Shown here one piece after another: positions 54,213 through 62,788 of a stretch of 64,000 bases of DNA; positions within the stretch are counted from its first letter, which is position 1, and each line of letters opens with the position of its first letter. Below the pieces are notes generated by a model, which made no database searches, had not been told where the DNA came from, and saw nothing but the letters and a program-made list of their open reading frames with translations. This DNA comes from Streptomyces griseoflavus (GTDB lineage Bacteria; Actinomycetota; Actinomycetes; Streptomycetales; Streptomycetaceae), in the NCBI RefSeq assembly GCF_014649995.1, contig NZ_BMUC01000012.1, positions 49,673 to 113,672 on the forward strand, read 5' to 3'. The position numbers and the translations under genes are program-made.

Positions 54213-55235
54213 TCAGCCTTCCTGAAGAGTCGTCAGACCGTGCTCGATGAACACCGGGACCAGATCGCCGATGCGGTCGAAACCGCGCCCGACCGTCTGG
54301 CCCAGCGTGTAGCGGTAGTGGATGCCCTCAAGGATCACGGCGAGCTTGAACCAGGCGAACGCCGTGTACCAGGACACCGCGGCGACGTCGCGCCCCGACC
54401 GTGCGGCGTACCGCTCGACCAGTTCGGCGGGCGTGGGGTGCCCGGGAGCCTCGGCGGTCGTGGAGACGGGGGAGTCCGGCATGCCCAGCGGGCTGCTGTA
54501 CATCACCAGCAGTCCGAGGTCGGTCAGCGGATCGCCGAGGGTGGACATCTCCCAGTCCAGGACGGCCTTGATCCGGTCGTCCTCGCCGATCAGCGCGTTG
54601 TCCAGGCGGTAGTCGCCGTGCACCACGGTCGGCGCGGGCGAGCCGGGCAGCTCGCGCCCGAGCGCGGCGTGCAGCTCGTCGATGCCGGCCAGCTCCCGGT
54701 TGCGGGAGGCGTCCAGCTGCTTGCCCCAGCGCCGCAGCTGCCGGTCCAGGAAACCCTCGGGGCGGCCGAAGTCGGCCAGCCCCACCTCGCCGGGCTCGAC
54801 GGCGTGCAGCTCGACGAGCGTGTCCACCAGGTTGAGCACGGCGTCCCGGGTGCGGTCGGCGCCGAGCGGGGCGAGCTGCCCGGCCGTGCGGTACGGGGTG
54901 CCCTCGACGAACTCCATGACGTAGAAGGGCGCCCCCAGCACCTCCTCGTCCTCGCACAGCAGCACGGGACGGGGCACCGGCACGGCGGTCGGGTGCAGCG
55001 CGCTGATCACCCGGTGCTCGCGCCTCATGTCGTGCGCGGTGGCCAGGACATGACCCAGCGGGGGACGCCGGACGACCCACCGGGCGTGGCCGTCCGAGAC
55101 CGCGTAGGTGAGATTCGACCTGCCGCCCTCGATCAGCCGGCCGGAGAGCGGGCCGTTCACCAGGCCGGGCCGCTCCCGTTCGAGCAGGCCGCGCAGCCGG
55201 TCGAGATCGAGTCCGGGCGGGTGGTCGGGGCTCAT
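54213..55235 (-). CDS. Aminoglycoside-phosphotransferase-fold kinase (ACAD10/11 kinase domain, LvaA-like)
   Basis: 340-aa kinase. P-loop-like LIEGGRSNLTYAV, lysine-region VVRRPPLGHVLATAHDM, Brenner motif VVHGDYRLDNALIGED and metal Asp in VLDWEMSTLGDP. These match the N-terminal domain of ACAD11, not antibiotic kinases. Known relatives phosphorylate the hydroxyl of 4-hydroxyacyl-CoA. ATG start. First gene of the two-gene operon below operator C. Confidence 0.9.
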   Translation of the reverse strand: MSPDHPPGLDLDRLRGLLERERPGLVNGPLSGRLIEGGRSNLTYAVSDGHARWVVRRPPLGHVLATAHDMRREHRVISALHPTAVPVPRPVLLCEDEEVLGAPFYVMEFVEGTPYRTAGQLAPLGADRTRDAVLNLVDTLVELHAVEPGEVGLADFGRPEGFLDRQLRRWGKQLDASRNRELAGIDELHAALGRELPGSPAPTVVHGDYRLDNALIGEDDRIKAVLDWEMSTLGDPLTDLGLLVMYSSPLGMPDSPVSTTAEAPGHPTPAELVERYAARSGRDVAAVSWYTAFAWFKLAVILEGIHYRYTLGQTVGRGFDRIGDLVPVFIEHGLTTLQEG

Positions 55236-55271
55236 CGTCGCTCCTCCGGGCAGGAATCAGTACCCGCCCAT

Positions 55272-55291
55272 GATGCCGACCGGTCGGTATG
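55272..55291. promoter_or_regulatory. TetR-type operator, site C
   Basis: GATGCCGACCGGTCGGTATG contains the perfect palindrome CCGACCGGTCGG (55276-55287) and matches CATACCGACCGGTCGGTATG at 18 of 20. 36 bp upstream of the kinase start. Confidence 0.78.
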
Positions 55292-55433
55292 CCGTCCAGA
55301 GCGGCGACGAAACGTGACCGGGCCCACGACAGGCGTTCCACCGCACGCACCGGCCGCCCCGCGTGCCACGCGAATGGCGTGTATCGCGCGGTCCGGCTTG
55401 CACGGCGCGGTCCGACCCCGGAGGGTCGGATGC

Positions 55434-56363
55434 ATGAAGGCGATCAGCTACGCACGGTACGGCGGCCCCGAGGTGCTCGAACTCGGCGAGGTCGACGACC
55501 CCAAGGTAGGGCCCGACGCGGTACTGGTGAAGGTACGGGCGGCGGCCGTCAACCCGGTCGACTGGAAGTGCCGCGAGGGCTACCTCGACGCCATCCTCCC
55601 GGCCGTCTTCCCGGTGGTCCCGGGCTGGGACGTCTCGGGCGTGGTCGTCCAGCCGGGCCCGGCCGTGCCGGAGTTCTCCGTCGGCGACGAGGTGATCGGA
55701 TACGTGCGCGCGGACGTCCTCTCCGGGGGCACCTTCGCCGAGTACGTGGCCGCCCCGGTGCGCACCCTCGCACGCAAGCCGGGCAGCATGTCCTTCGAGG
55801 AGGCGGCGGGCCTCCCCCTCGCGGGCCTGACGGCCCACCAGATGCTGAGCCGCGTCCTCGGGGTCCAGCGGGGCGAGAGCGTCCTGGTGCACGCAGCCGC
55901 GGGCGGCGTAGGGTCCATCGCCGTCCAGCTCGCCGTCCACCTCGGCGCCCGCGTGATCGGCACGGCGAGCGAGCGCAACCACGACTTCGTCCGCGGACTC
56001 GGCGGGGAACCGGTGAGCCACGGCGCGGGGCTGGCCGAGCGGGTACGGGAGCTGGTTCCCGGGGGCGTGGACGCGGTGTTCGACTCGGTGGGCGGCGACA
56101 CCCTGCGGGCCTCCGTGAACCTCCTCGCCCCCGAGGGCCGCCTCGCCTCGATCGCCGACCCCGAGGTGGTGAGCCTCGGCGGCCAGTACTGGTTCGTCCG
56201 CCCCGACCCCCAGGACCTCCAGCACCTCTCCGACCTGGCGGACCAGGGCGTGGTCACCGTCCACGTCTCGGAGACCTTCCCCCTGGAACGCGCGGCGGAC
56301 GCCCACCGCCTGAACGAGGAGGGCCGCACCCGCGGCAAGATCGTGGTCAGGGTGAGCGAATAG
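55434..56363 (+). CDS. NADP-dependent quinone oxidoreductase (zinc-free MDR)
   Basis: 309-aa medium-chain reductase lacking catalytic zinc ligands. Signatures: YGGPEVLELGEVDDP, AAVNPVDWKCREG, VPGWDVSGVV, and cofactor loop VLVHAAAGGVGSIAVQLA. AAVNPVD at the substrate side is characteristic of quinone oxidoreductase (QOR). ATG start at 55434. Divergent from the ACAD kinase operon and may share site C control. Confidence 0.92.
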   Translation: MKAISYARYGGPEVLELGEVDDPKVGPDAVLVKVRAAAVNPVDWKCREGYLDAILPAVFPVVPGWDVSGVVVQPGPAVPEFSVGDEVIGYVRADVLSGGTFAEYVAAPVRTLARKPGSMSFEEAAGLPLAGLTAHQMLSRVLGVQRGESVLVHAAAGGVGSIAVQLAVHLGARVIGTASERNHDFVRGLGGEPVSHGAGLAERVRELVPGGVDAVFDSVGGDTLRASVNLLAPEGRLASIADPEVVSLGGQYWFVRPDPQDLQHLSDLADQGVVTVHVSETFPLERAADAHRLNEEGRTRGKIVVRVSE

Positions 56364-56365
56364 GC

Positions 56366-56440
56366 CCGTCCGGCGTTCGAGGACGAGGCCGTCAAGGCCG
56401 GAAGGGGGCTGGGGCGCAGCCCTTGGGGACGGAAGGGCCT
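56366..56440. repeat. Streptomyces extragenic repeat (GTCCGGCGTTCGAGGACGAG type)
   Basis: CCCGTCCGGCGTTCGAGGAC continuing to GGGGCTGGGGCGCAGCCC-like sequence. I recall this element as dispersed in hundreds of copies downstream of Streptomyces genes. Lies between QOR and the second DUF202 gene. Confidence 0.65.
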
Positions 56441-56480
56441 GCGGGGGGCGAAACCCTACAGGCACGCGCCCGCCCCCACC

Positions 56481-56816
56481 TCACCCCGCCCCGACCAGCA
56501 CCGCCCCGCACACGGCCATCGCCACCGTGCAGATCACCGCCCCCACCGCGTACGACGCGGCCGGCGCCCCCGGTGCGCTCACCGCCGCCAACCCCCGGAT
56601 CCGCCGGTGGGCGACCCAGAGGAACCCCAGCCACCACGCGCAGCACAGCGCGCACGCGACGATCCCGGCCGCCGACCCCCCGCCCGCCGACACCGCCCTC
56701 ACGGCCAGCGCGACCACCACCGTGCTCGCCAACGTCGTACGCCGCCACGCGAGCCGGGTCCGCTCGGGCTGCAGCCCGGGATCCCGCCCCGCTCCCCGGG
56801 CGTCCGCCCCGCTCAC
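56481..56816 (-). CDS. DUF202 membrane protein, second copy
   Basis: 111-aa DUF202 protein: LQPERTRLAWRRTTLASTVV plus two further hydrophobic helices (SAAGIVACALCCAWWLGFLW; VGAVICTVAMAVCGAVL). GTG start in a GTGA overlap with the preceding DUF202 gene. Likely works with it as a heteromeric membrane protein. Function unknown. Confidence 0.85.
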   Translation of the reverse strand: MSGADARGAGRDPGLQPERTRLAWRRTTLASTVVVALAVRAVSAGGGSAAGIVACALCCAWWLGFLWVAHRRIRGLAAVSAPGAPAASYAVGAVICTVAMAVCGAVLVGAG

Positions 56817-57205
56817 CCCTCCCACCCGAAGAGCACCACCACGACCATCGCCACGGCCACCACCGCCACCACCGCGCTCAGCAGCGCCGGGAACCGTGAC
56901 ACCGGCAGGTCCTCGCCCCGCCGCATCGCCCGCTCGCACCGCACCCAGTGGTCGACCGCCCGCAGCGCGCACAACGCACCCGCGGCGAGCAGGGCGAGCG
57001 CGAGCCCCACCCGCCATCCCCACCGCAGGTCCGGCAGGAACTGGTCCACGGCGAATCCGCCGCCGATGAGCGCCAGCGCGGTGCGCAGCCAGGCGAGGAA
57101 CGTCCGCTCGTTCGCCAGCGAGAACCGGTAGTCGGGCGTCGTGCCCTCCTGCCGTACCTCCGCGGGCGCGAACCACAGCCGGACGTTCCGCACAAAATCG
57201 ATCAC
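56813..57205 (-). CDS. DUF202 membrane protein (YidH-like)
   Basis: 130-aa protein: YRFSLANERTFLAWLRTALA, the DUF202 hallmark, with three helices (LAWLRTALALIGGGFAVDQF; VGLALALLAAGALCAL; LLSAVVAVVAVAMVVVVLF). ATG start. 10 bp after the NUDIX gene and coupled to the second DUF202 gene. Confidence 0.88.
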   Translation of the reverse strand: MIDFVRNVRLWFAPAEVRQEGTTPDYRFSLANERTFLAWLRTALALIGGGFAVDQFLPDLRWGWRVGLALALLAAGALCALRAVDHWVRCERAMRRGEDLPVSRFPALLSAVVAVVAVAMVVVVLFGWEG

Positions 57206-57215
57206 GCCCGAGACC

Positions 57216-57755
57216 CTACCGACCGTCCGGCCCGCCCGGCCCGTGCGCCCGCCGCTCCCTGAGCCGCTCGTACGCCGCCCGCCCGTCCGGAACCCATTCC
57301 CACCCGCCGGTACCCAGCCGCCGCTCCACCTCGTCCTCCGGCAGGAACGCGTGCCACGCCACCTCCTCCGCCTGAGGCCGTACCGGCAGTTCGCAGCGCA
57401 CCTCGTAGACGGCCGACCACCAGGTCCGGCCCGCCCCGTCGTCGTACAGGAACTTGAACAGGTACGCGGGGCGCGGCAGTCCGCTCACCCCCAGCTCCTC
57501 CTCGGCCTCCCTCAGCGCCGCCTCGTCGTAGCCCTCGCCCGCGCCGACCACCCCGCCGACGAACATGTCGTACAGCGAGGGGAAGACCTGCTTGGCCGCC
57601 GTCCGGCGGTGGACGAAGAGCCGGCCGCCGGCGTCCCGGACCAGGACGAAGGCGCACCGGTGGCGCAGCCCCCGCGCGTAGGCCTCGCCGCGCGGTGACC
57701 GTCCGACCACCCGGTCGTCCGCGTCGACGATGTCGATGATCTCCTCAGCACTCAT
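57216..57755 (-). CDS. NUDIX hydrolase
   Basis: 179-aa NUDIX protein with IPP-isomerase-like layout: EIIDIVDADDRVVGRSPRG, HRCAFVLVRDAGGRLFVHRR, Nudix box GAGEGYDEAALREAEEELGV. Hydrolyses a nucleoside diphosphate derivative or similar; substrate unknown. Start ATG (MSAEEIID) chosen. First of three genes with the DUF202 pair. Confidence 0.9.
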   Translation of the reverse strand: MSAEEIIDIVDADDRVVGRSPRGEAYARGLRHRCAFVLVRDAGGRLFVHRRTAAKQVFPSLYDMFVGGVVGAGEGYDEAALREAEEELGVSGLPRPAYLFKFLYDDGAGRTWWSAVYEVRCELPVRPQAEEVAWHAFLPEDEVERRLGTGGWEWVPDGRAAYERLRERRAHGPGGPDGR

Positions 57756-58008
57756 CAGGCCATCCAAGCAGCGGAGCACCCGCCGGGCGGCACCCGGAGC
57801 CCACGGTGGGCGCGTCGAGGGGAGTAACACAAGTTGCCTCTTCGTGACCGGAGTTGACGCGTGTAACACCTCTGTCGCCCTTGACGTGATCCGCCGGCTG
57901 GCGGTTTGCTGTCCGTGATCAGCCCATGGCTGTCGGCAGCCGACCACTGCCGCACCGACCACCCGCCGTGGGCCGAGCCACAAGAAGAGCGCGTGAGGAA
58001 GTCCCGCG

Positions 58009-58959
58009 GTGCCCCCACCCCCGCCTCCCCTCGGCCGTGCCCGCAAACGCGCGGCACAGGCTTTCGACGAAGCTCTCGACGACGCCGAACTCGCCGACGC
58101 GCGGGCGGCGCTGGCGCAGGGCCGATGGCAGACCACCCGCACACTGCTCGGCCGGACGGGGGACGACTGGGACCGCCGGGCCCACCGGATCACGGTGCTC
58201 GCCGGGGAGTCGTACTGCGCCCCCTGGGCCCGTGAGTGGCTGCTCGCCGAGCCCGGCTCCGCCGACGCGGCCCTGCTGCTCGCCCTCGCCGGGGTGCGGC
58301 GCGCGCTGCGGGGCAAGGAGAAGCCCGCCCGTGTCCGCGAGGACTGCCTCGGGGCCGCGGAGCTCCGGCCCGCCGATCCCACCCCCTGGCTCGGGCTGCT
58401 CCTGCTGGAGTGCGCCCGGGGCGCGGAGGGGGACGTGGTCCGGATCTTCGAACAGGTCCGCACCCGGCACGCGGACCACCACCACGCCCACCACCTGGTG
58501 GTCGGCTGGCTCGCGGAACGGCGTGTGGAGGCCGGCCCCGACCCGCTGCACGAGGTGTACGACTTCGCCAACTGGGCCGCCGAGCAGGCCCCCGCCGACT
58601 CACCGCTGGCGATCCTGCCGGTCATCGCGCACGCCGAGCGCTACCGCACCCTGGCCGCCGCCGGGCAGGTACCCGCGGACCCGGTCGCCTCCGGCCACTG
58701 GGTCGGCCGCCGCGCCCGCCAGGTGATGAAGGCCGCCTTCGACTGGTGGCTGGAGTGGGAGCACGAGGAGCATCCGCGCCGGCTGGTCGACCTGAACTTC
58801 CTCGCCCACGCCAAGGTCTGCGAAGGACGCGGCGCCGAGGCCGCCGCCCTGTTCCACCGCATCGGCGACCACGCCGCACCGGCCCCCTGGTCCTACCCCG
58901 ACCGCGATCCCCTGACGGCGTTCCGCACCGCCCGCGCCGTCGCACTGGGGACGGCCTGA
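58009..58959 (+). CDS. Hypothetical protein with TPR-like helical repeats
   Basis: 316-aa protein, GTG start (MPPPPPPLGRARKR). Alpha-helical repeats: ALAQGRWQTTRTLLGRTGDD, LLLALAGVRRALRGKEKPA, PWLGLLLLECARGAEGD, FLAHAKVCEGRGAEAAALFH. No enzyme motif. 66 bp upstream of the permease, same strand, perhaps co-transcribed. Streptomyces-typical conserved hypothetical. Confidence 0.78.
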   Translation: MPPPPPPLGRARKRAAQAFDEALDDAELADARAALAQGRWQTTRTLLGRTGDDWDRRAHRITVLAGESYCAPWAREWLLAEPGSADAALLLALAGVRRALRGKEKPARVREDCLGAAELRPADPTPWLGLLLLECARGAEGDVVRIFEQVRTRHADHHHAHHLVVGWLAERRVEAGPDPLHEVYDFANWAAEQAPADSPLAILPVIAHAERYRTLAAAGQVPADPVASGHWVGRRARQVMKAAFDWWLEWEHEEHPRRLVDLNFLAHAKVCEGRGAEAAALFHRIGDHAAPAPWSYPDRDPLTAFRTARAVALGTA

Positions 58960-59025
58960 CCCGGTCCACCACCGCGACGCCCTGGCACCCGCCGCAACCA
59001 CCCCCGACCCAAGGACGGTCTCGAG

Positions 59026-60567
59026 ATGACGACGGACAGTTCGAGCAGGAGCAGAGCCGCGGCCGACGGCATCAGTACGTTCAAGGGGCGGGAGCGCGCC
59101 CTGCGCGCCGACCGCCTCGGCACCGGGGGCCTGCTGCTCTCCGTGCTCGCCGCGACCGCCCCCCTCACGGTGGTCGCCGGTGTCATGCCCACCACATTCG
59201 CGGTGATGGGCATCGTCGGCCAGCCGCTGCTCTTCGTGGTCCTCGGCGCCGTGCTGGTCCTCTTCAGCCTCGGGTACGCCGAGATGAGCCGGCACGTCCA
59301 CAACGCGGGCGCCTTCTACGCCTACATCTCCCGCGGGCTCGGCGGGACCGCCGGCGCGGGCGCCGCCATGGTCGCGCTCGTCGCCTACAACTCCCTCCAG
59401 GTCGGCATCTACGGCATCTTCGGCTTCGAGGTCTCCGGCCTCTTCGCCACCTACGCCGATATCGAGATCGCCTGGTGGATACCCTCGCTCCTGGCCGTCC
59501 TGGCCGTCGGCGCACTGGGCTGGCTGAAGATCGACGTCAACGCCCGCGTGCTCGGCGTCCTGCTGGTCGTCGAGGTGCTGCTGGTCGTCGTCTTCGACAT
59601 CGCCGCCATCGCCGACCCCGGCAAGGAGGGCCTGTCCCTGCACGCCTTCAACCCGGACACGCTCACCGGCGCCGGCGTCGGCACCGCCCTGTGCTTCTGC
59701 ATCGCCGCCTTCCTCGGCTTCGAACAGGCCCCCGTGTACGCGGAGGAGACCAGCAGGCCGCACGTGCTCGTGCCGCGCGTGATGTTCCTCGCCGTCACCG
59801 GGGTCGCCGTCTTCTTCGCCATCAGCAGCTGGGCGCTCACCGTCGCCACCGGCCCGGCCGCGATCGTCGGCACCTCCCAGGAGCAGAGCGCGGGCCTGCT
59901 GTTCTTCCTGACCGAGGAACGGCTCGGCGGCACCTTCACCGACGTCCTGCACGTGCTCTTCGTCACCGGCATGTTCGCGGCGATGCTCAGCTTCCACAAC
60001 GTCGTCGCCCGGTACGCCTTCGCCATGGGCCGCGAGGGCCTGCTGCCCGCCGCCTTCGGCCGCACCACCGGCGGCAGCGGCGCCCCCGGTACCGGCTCGC
60101 TGCTGCAGACCGTCATCGCCGCCGTGCTGGTCCTCGTCTTCGCGCTCACCGACGACAAGCCCACCGGCGACCCCACCGCCCCGGTCCTGCACCTGTTCAC
60201 CTGGGGCGGCAACATCGGCGCGCTCGGCGTGATCGTGCTCATGGCCATCGCCTCCCTGTCCGTCGTCGTCTTCTTCGTCCGGCGCGGAGCCGCCCGCGCC
60301 CAGGCCTGGCGCCTGGTCACCTCGGCCCTGGCGGGCATCGCCCTGGTGGTGATCGCGGGCTACACCGTCAAGGACTTCGACGTACTGGTCGGCGCCGGCC
60401 CCGACTCCTCACTGAGCTGGGTCCTGCCCGGCGTCATCGGGCTCGCCCTCGTCGTGGGCCTGGTCCAGGGAGCGCTGCTGCGCGCCCGTGCCCCCGAGAC
60501 GCACGCCCGCATCGGACTCGGCAACGAGGCCTTTCGGCTCGACCAGGAGGCCGAGCGCACCCCGTAG
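59026..60567 (+). CDS. APC-family amino acid permease
   Basis: 513-aa permease with about 12 helices. Helix 1 region LGTGGLLLSVLAATAPLTVV and FLGFEQAPVYAEE (APC consensus in helix 6). Loop AYISRGLGGTAGAGAAMVAL. AAGGACGG precedes ATG. Substrate unknown; possibly an amine or amino acid. No catabolic partner adjacent. Confidence 0.9.
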   Translation: MTTDSSSRSRAAADGISTFKGRERALRADRLGTGGLLLSVLAATAPLTVVAGVMPTTFAVMGIVGQPLLFVVLGAVLVLFSLGYAEMSRHVHNAGAFYAYISRGLGGTAGAGAAMVALVAYNSLQVGIYGIFGFEVSGLFATYADIEIAWWIPSLLAVLAVGALGWLKIDVNARVLGVLLVVEVLLVVVFDIAAIADPGKEGLSLHAFNPDTLTGAGVGTALCFCIAAFLGFEQAPVYAEETSRPHVLVPRVMFLAVTGVAVFFAISSWALTVATGPAAIVGTSQEQSAGLLFFLTEERLGGTFTDVLHVLFVTGMFAAMLSFHNVVARYAFAMGREGLLPAAFGRTTGGSGAPGTGSLLQTVIAAVLVLVFALTDDKPTGDPTAPVLHLFTWGGNIGALGVIVLMAIASLSVVVFFVRRGAARAQAWRLVTSALAGIALVVIAGYTVKDFDVLVGAGPDSSLSWVLPGVIGLALVVGLVQGALLRARAPETHARIGLGNEAFRLDQEAERTP

Positions 60568-60607
60568 CACCCCGGCAGAAGCCCCGTCGCACGCCCCGGG
60601 ACGACGA

Positions 60608-60647
60608 GCGGGCCCCCGCGCCTCACGGAGGAGGAGCGGGGGCCCGC
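60608..60647. terminator. Bidirectional terminator between permease and gntP
   Basis: GCGGGCCCCCGC / GCGGGGGCCCGC, perfect 12 bp, convergent genes. Confidence 0.8.
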
Positions 60648-60675
60648 GTACGTCAGGAAGGAGGCCGAGGCCCGG

Positions 60676-62073
60676 CTAGATGATCAGCGACAGCAGCAGG
60701 ACCAGGGCACCGGCGACCACCGAGATGATCGTCTCCATGATCGACCAGGTCTTGATCGTCTGCCCGACGTTCAGCCCGAAGTACTCCTTCACCAGCCAGA
60801 AACCGGCGTCGTTGACGTGGCTGAAGAACAGCGAACCGGCCCCGATGGCCAGCACCAGCAGGGCGGCGTGCGTGGTCGACATGTCCGCCGCGAGCGGCGC
60901 CACCAGACCGGCCGCCGAGACGGTCGCCACGGTCGCCGAACCGGTCGCCAGCCGGATCGCCACCGCGATCAGCCAGGCCAGCAGCAGTGCCGGGATGGAC
61001 CAGTCCTCGGAGATGTCCAGGATCATCTGACCCACACCGGTGTCGATCAGCGTCTGCTTGAAGCCACCGCCCGCGCCGACGATCAGCAGGATGCCCGCGA
61101 TCGGCGCCAGGGACTTCTCCACCAGGGAGGAGATCCGCTCCCGGCTGAACCCGGCGGACACGCCGAGGGTGAAGATGCCGACGAGGACGGCGGCGAGCAG
61201 GGCGATCAGCGGGGAGCCGACCACGTCGAACACCCGCTGCACCGAGTTCTCGGGATCGTCGATGACGATGTCGACCAGCGCCTTGGCCAGCATCAGCACG
61301 ACCGGCAGCAGGATCGTGGCCAGCGTCGGGCCGAAACCGGGACGCTTCTCCAGCTCCTCCGAGGGCCGCTGCGGGATCATCCGCTCCGGCGCCGGGACGT
61401 CCACCCAGCGGGCGGCGTACTTCGAGAACAGCGGACCGGCGATGACCACCGTGGGTATGGCGATCAGTACGCCCAGCGCCAGCGTCACACCGAGGTTGGC
61501 GTCGACCGCGTCGATCGCGACCAGCGGGCCGGGGTGCGGCGGCACCAGGCCGTGCATCACGGACAGGCCGGCGAGCGCGGGGATGCCGATGCGCATGAGG
61601 GAGTAGTTGCCGCGCTTGGCGACCATCAGCACCACCGGGATCAGCAGCACCACGCCGACCTCGAAGAACAGCGGCAGGCCGATCACCGAGGCGATCAGCA
61701 CCATCGCCCACGGCATCGCCCGGCCGCTCGCCCGCGCGAGGATCGTGTCGACGATCTGGTCGGCGCCACCGGAGTCGGCGAGCATCTTGCCGAGGATCGC
61801 GCCGAGGGCGATCAGCACGCCCACCCCGGCGACGGTGGAGCCGAGCCCGGCGCTGAAGCTGGCTATCACCTCGTCCAGCGGTGCCCCGGCGAACGCGCCG
61901 AGCGCCAGTGACCCGATGGTCAGGGACAGGAAGGCGTGCAGCTTGAACTTGGTGATGAGCAGGACGATGACGGCGATGCCCGCCAGGACGGCGATGCCCA
62001 GCTGAGCGTGTCCGGCCGAGGTGATCGCCTCGGGTGCGTCCGCTGCCAGCATCTCGACGCTGAGTCTGGTCAC
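60676..62073 (-). CDS. gntP: Gluconate:H+ symporter GntP
   Basis: 465-aa GntP-family transporter with about 12-14 helices. Family motifs: GLGSTVAGVGVLIALGAILG, GLPLFFEVGVVLLIPV and LVPPHPGPLVAIDAVDANLG. GTG start. 71 bp after gntK on the same strand. Imports gluconate for phosphorylation by GntK. Confidence 0.93.
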   Translation of the reverse strand: MTRLSVEMLAADAPEAITSAGHAQLGIAVLAGIAVIVLLITKFKLHAFLSLTIGSLALGAFAGAPLDEVIASFSAGLGSTVAGVGVLIALGAILGKMLADSGGADQIVDTILARASGRAMPWAMVLIASVIGLPLFFEVGVVLLIPVVLMVAKRGNYSLMRIGIPALAGLSVMHGLVPPHPGPLVAIDAVDANLGVTLALGVLIAIPTVVIAGPLFSKYAARWVDVPAPERMIPQRPSEELEKRPGFGPTLATILLPVVLMLAKALVDIVIDDPENSVQRVFDVVGSPLIALLAAVLVGIFTLGVSAGFSRERISSLVEKSLAPIAGILLIVGAGGGFKQTLIDTGVGQMILDISEDWSIPALLLAWLIAVAIRLATGSATVATVSAAGLVAPLAADMSTTHAALLVLAIGAGSLFFSHVNDAGFWLVKEYFGLNVGQTIKTWSIMETIISVVAGALVLLLSLII

Positions 62074-62144
62074 GGTGGTTTTCCTTGCGTGTACGGGGGG
62101 TGGGGGACGGACCGGGGCAGGGGGGTGCCCCGGGAGTGGGTGAA

Positions 62145-62651
62145 CTAGGAGAGGGCGTCGAGGGCGGCGGCCGCCCGCTCGGTGATCTCCTCGGGGCTGC
62201 CCGCCACGTCCACGGCGGCCCCGGCCTCGTCCCGCTCCAGCGGCTGGAGCGTGGCGAACTGGGAGTCGAGCAGCGCCGTGGGCATGAAGTGCCCCTGCCG
62301 GTGCGCCATCCGGTCCTCGATGAGCGCGCGGTCACCCGTGAGGTGCACGAAGACCACGCCCGGCGCGGCGGCCCGCAGCCGGTCGCGGTAGGACCGCTTC
62401 AGCGCCGAGCAGCTGACCACCCCGCCACGGCCCGCCCGCTCGTGCGCCCAGGCACCGATGGCGTCCAGCCAGGGCCACCGGTCGTCGTCGGTGAGCGGGG
62501 TGCCGGCCGTCATCTTGTCGATGTTGGCCCGCGGGTGGAAGTCGTCGCCTTCGGCGTAGGGGACGCCGGAACGGGCGGCGAGCAAGGGACCGATGGTCGT
62601 CTTGCCGGTGCCCGCGACGCCCATGACCACGACGACATGGGGGGTGTTCAT
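62145..62651 (-). CDS. gntK: Gluconokinase
   Basis: 168-aa thermoresistant-type gluconate kinase. P-loop VVVMGVAGTGKTTIG, EGDDFHPRANIDKM, PLTDDDRWPWL, CSALKRSYRDRLR and GHFMPTALLDSQFATL. Makes 6-phosphogluconate. ATG start MNTPHVVVV with GAGGCAG; 62684 is an alternative. Divergent from gntR. Confidence 0.95.
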   Translation of the reverse strand: MNTPHVVVVMGVAGTGKTTIGPLLAARSGVPYAEGDDFHPRANIDKMTAGTPLTDDDRWPWLDAIGAWAHERAGRGGVVSCSALKRSYRDRLRAAAPGVVFVHLTGDRALIEDRMAHRQGHFMPTALLDSQFATLQPLERDEAGAAVDVAGSPEEITERAAAALDALS

Positions 62652-62788
62652 CGCTGCCTCACTGTCTGCTGTCTCCGTCGACACCTGATGTCGACGTAAC
62701 TGAAGCGCATTAGATACGACGAATACAAGAGTGTGTGACGTATAAGTCTGACTTTTTGTTCGCGTGACCCGCCCCGTACTCTGTGTGC
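62652..62788. promoter_or_regulatory. gntK/gntR divergent promoter region
   Basis: 137-bp AT-rich region between the divergent genes. AGTCTGACT and repeated GTAT/ATAC words (GATACGACGAATAC) could form the GntR operator. TACTCT lies 6 bp before the gntR ATG. Exact site undetermined. Confidence 0.55.

Noticed and set aside
54213-55235. Antibiotic (aminoglycoside) resistance kinase
   Set aside because: The fold is shared, but motifs and the adjacent ACAD partner fit the ACAD10/11 kinase.
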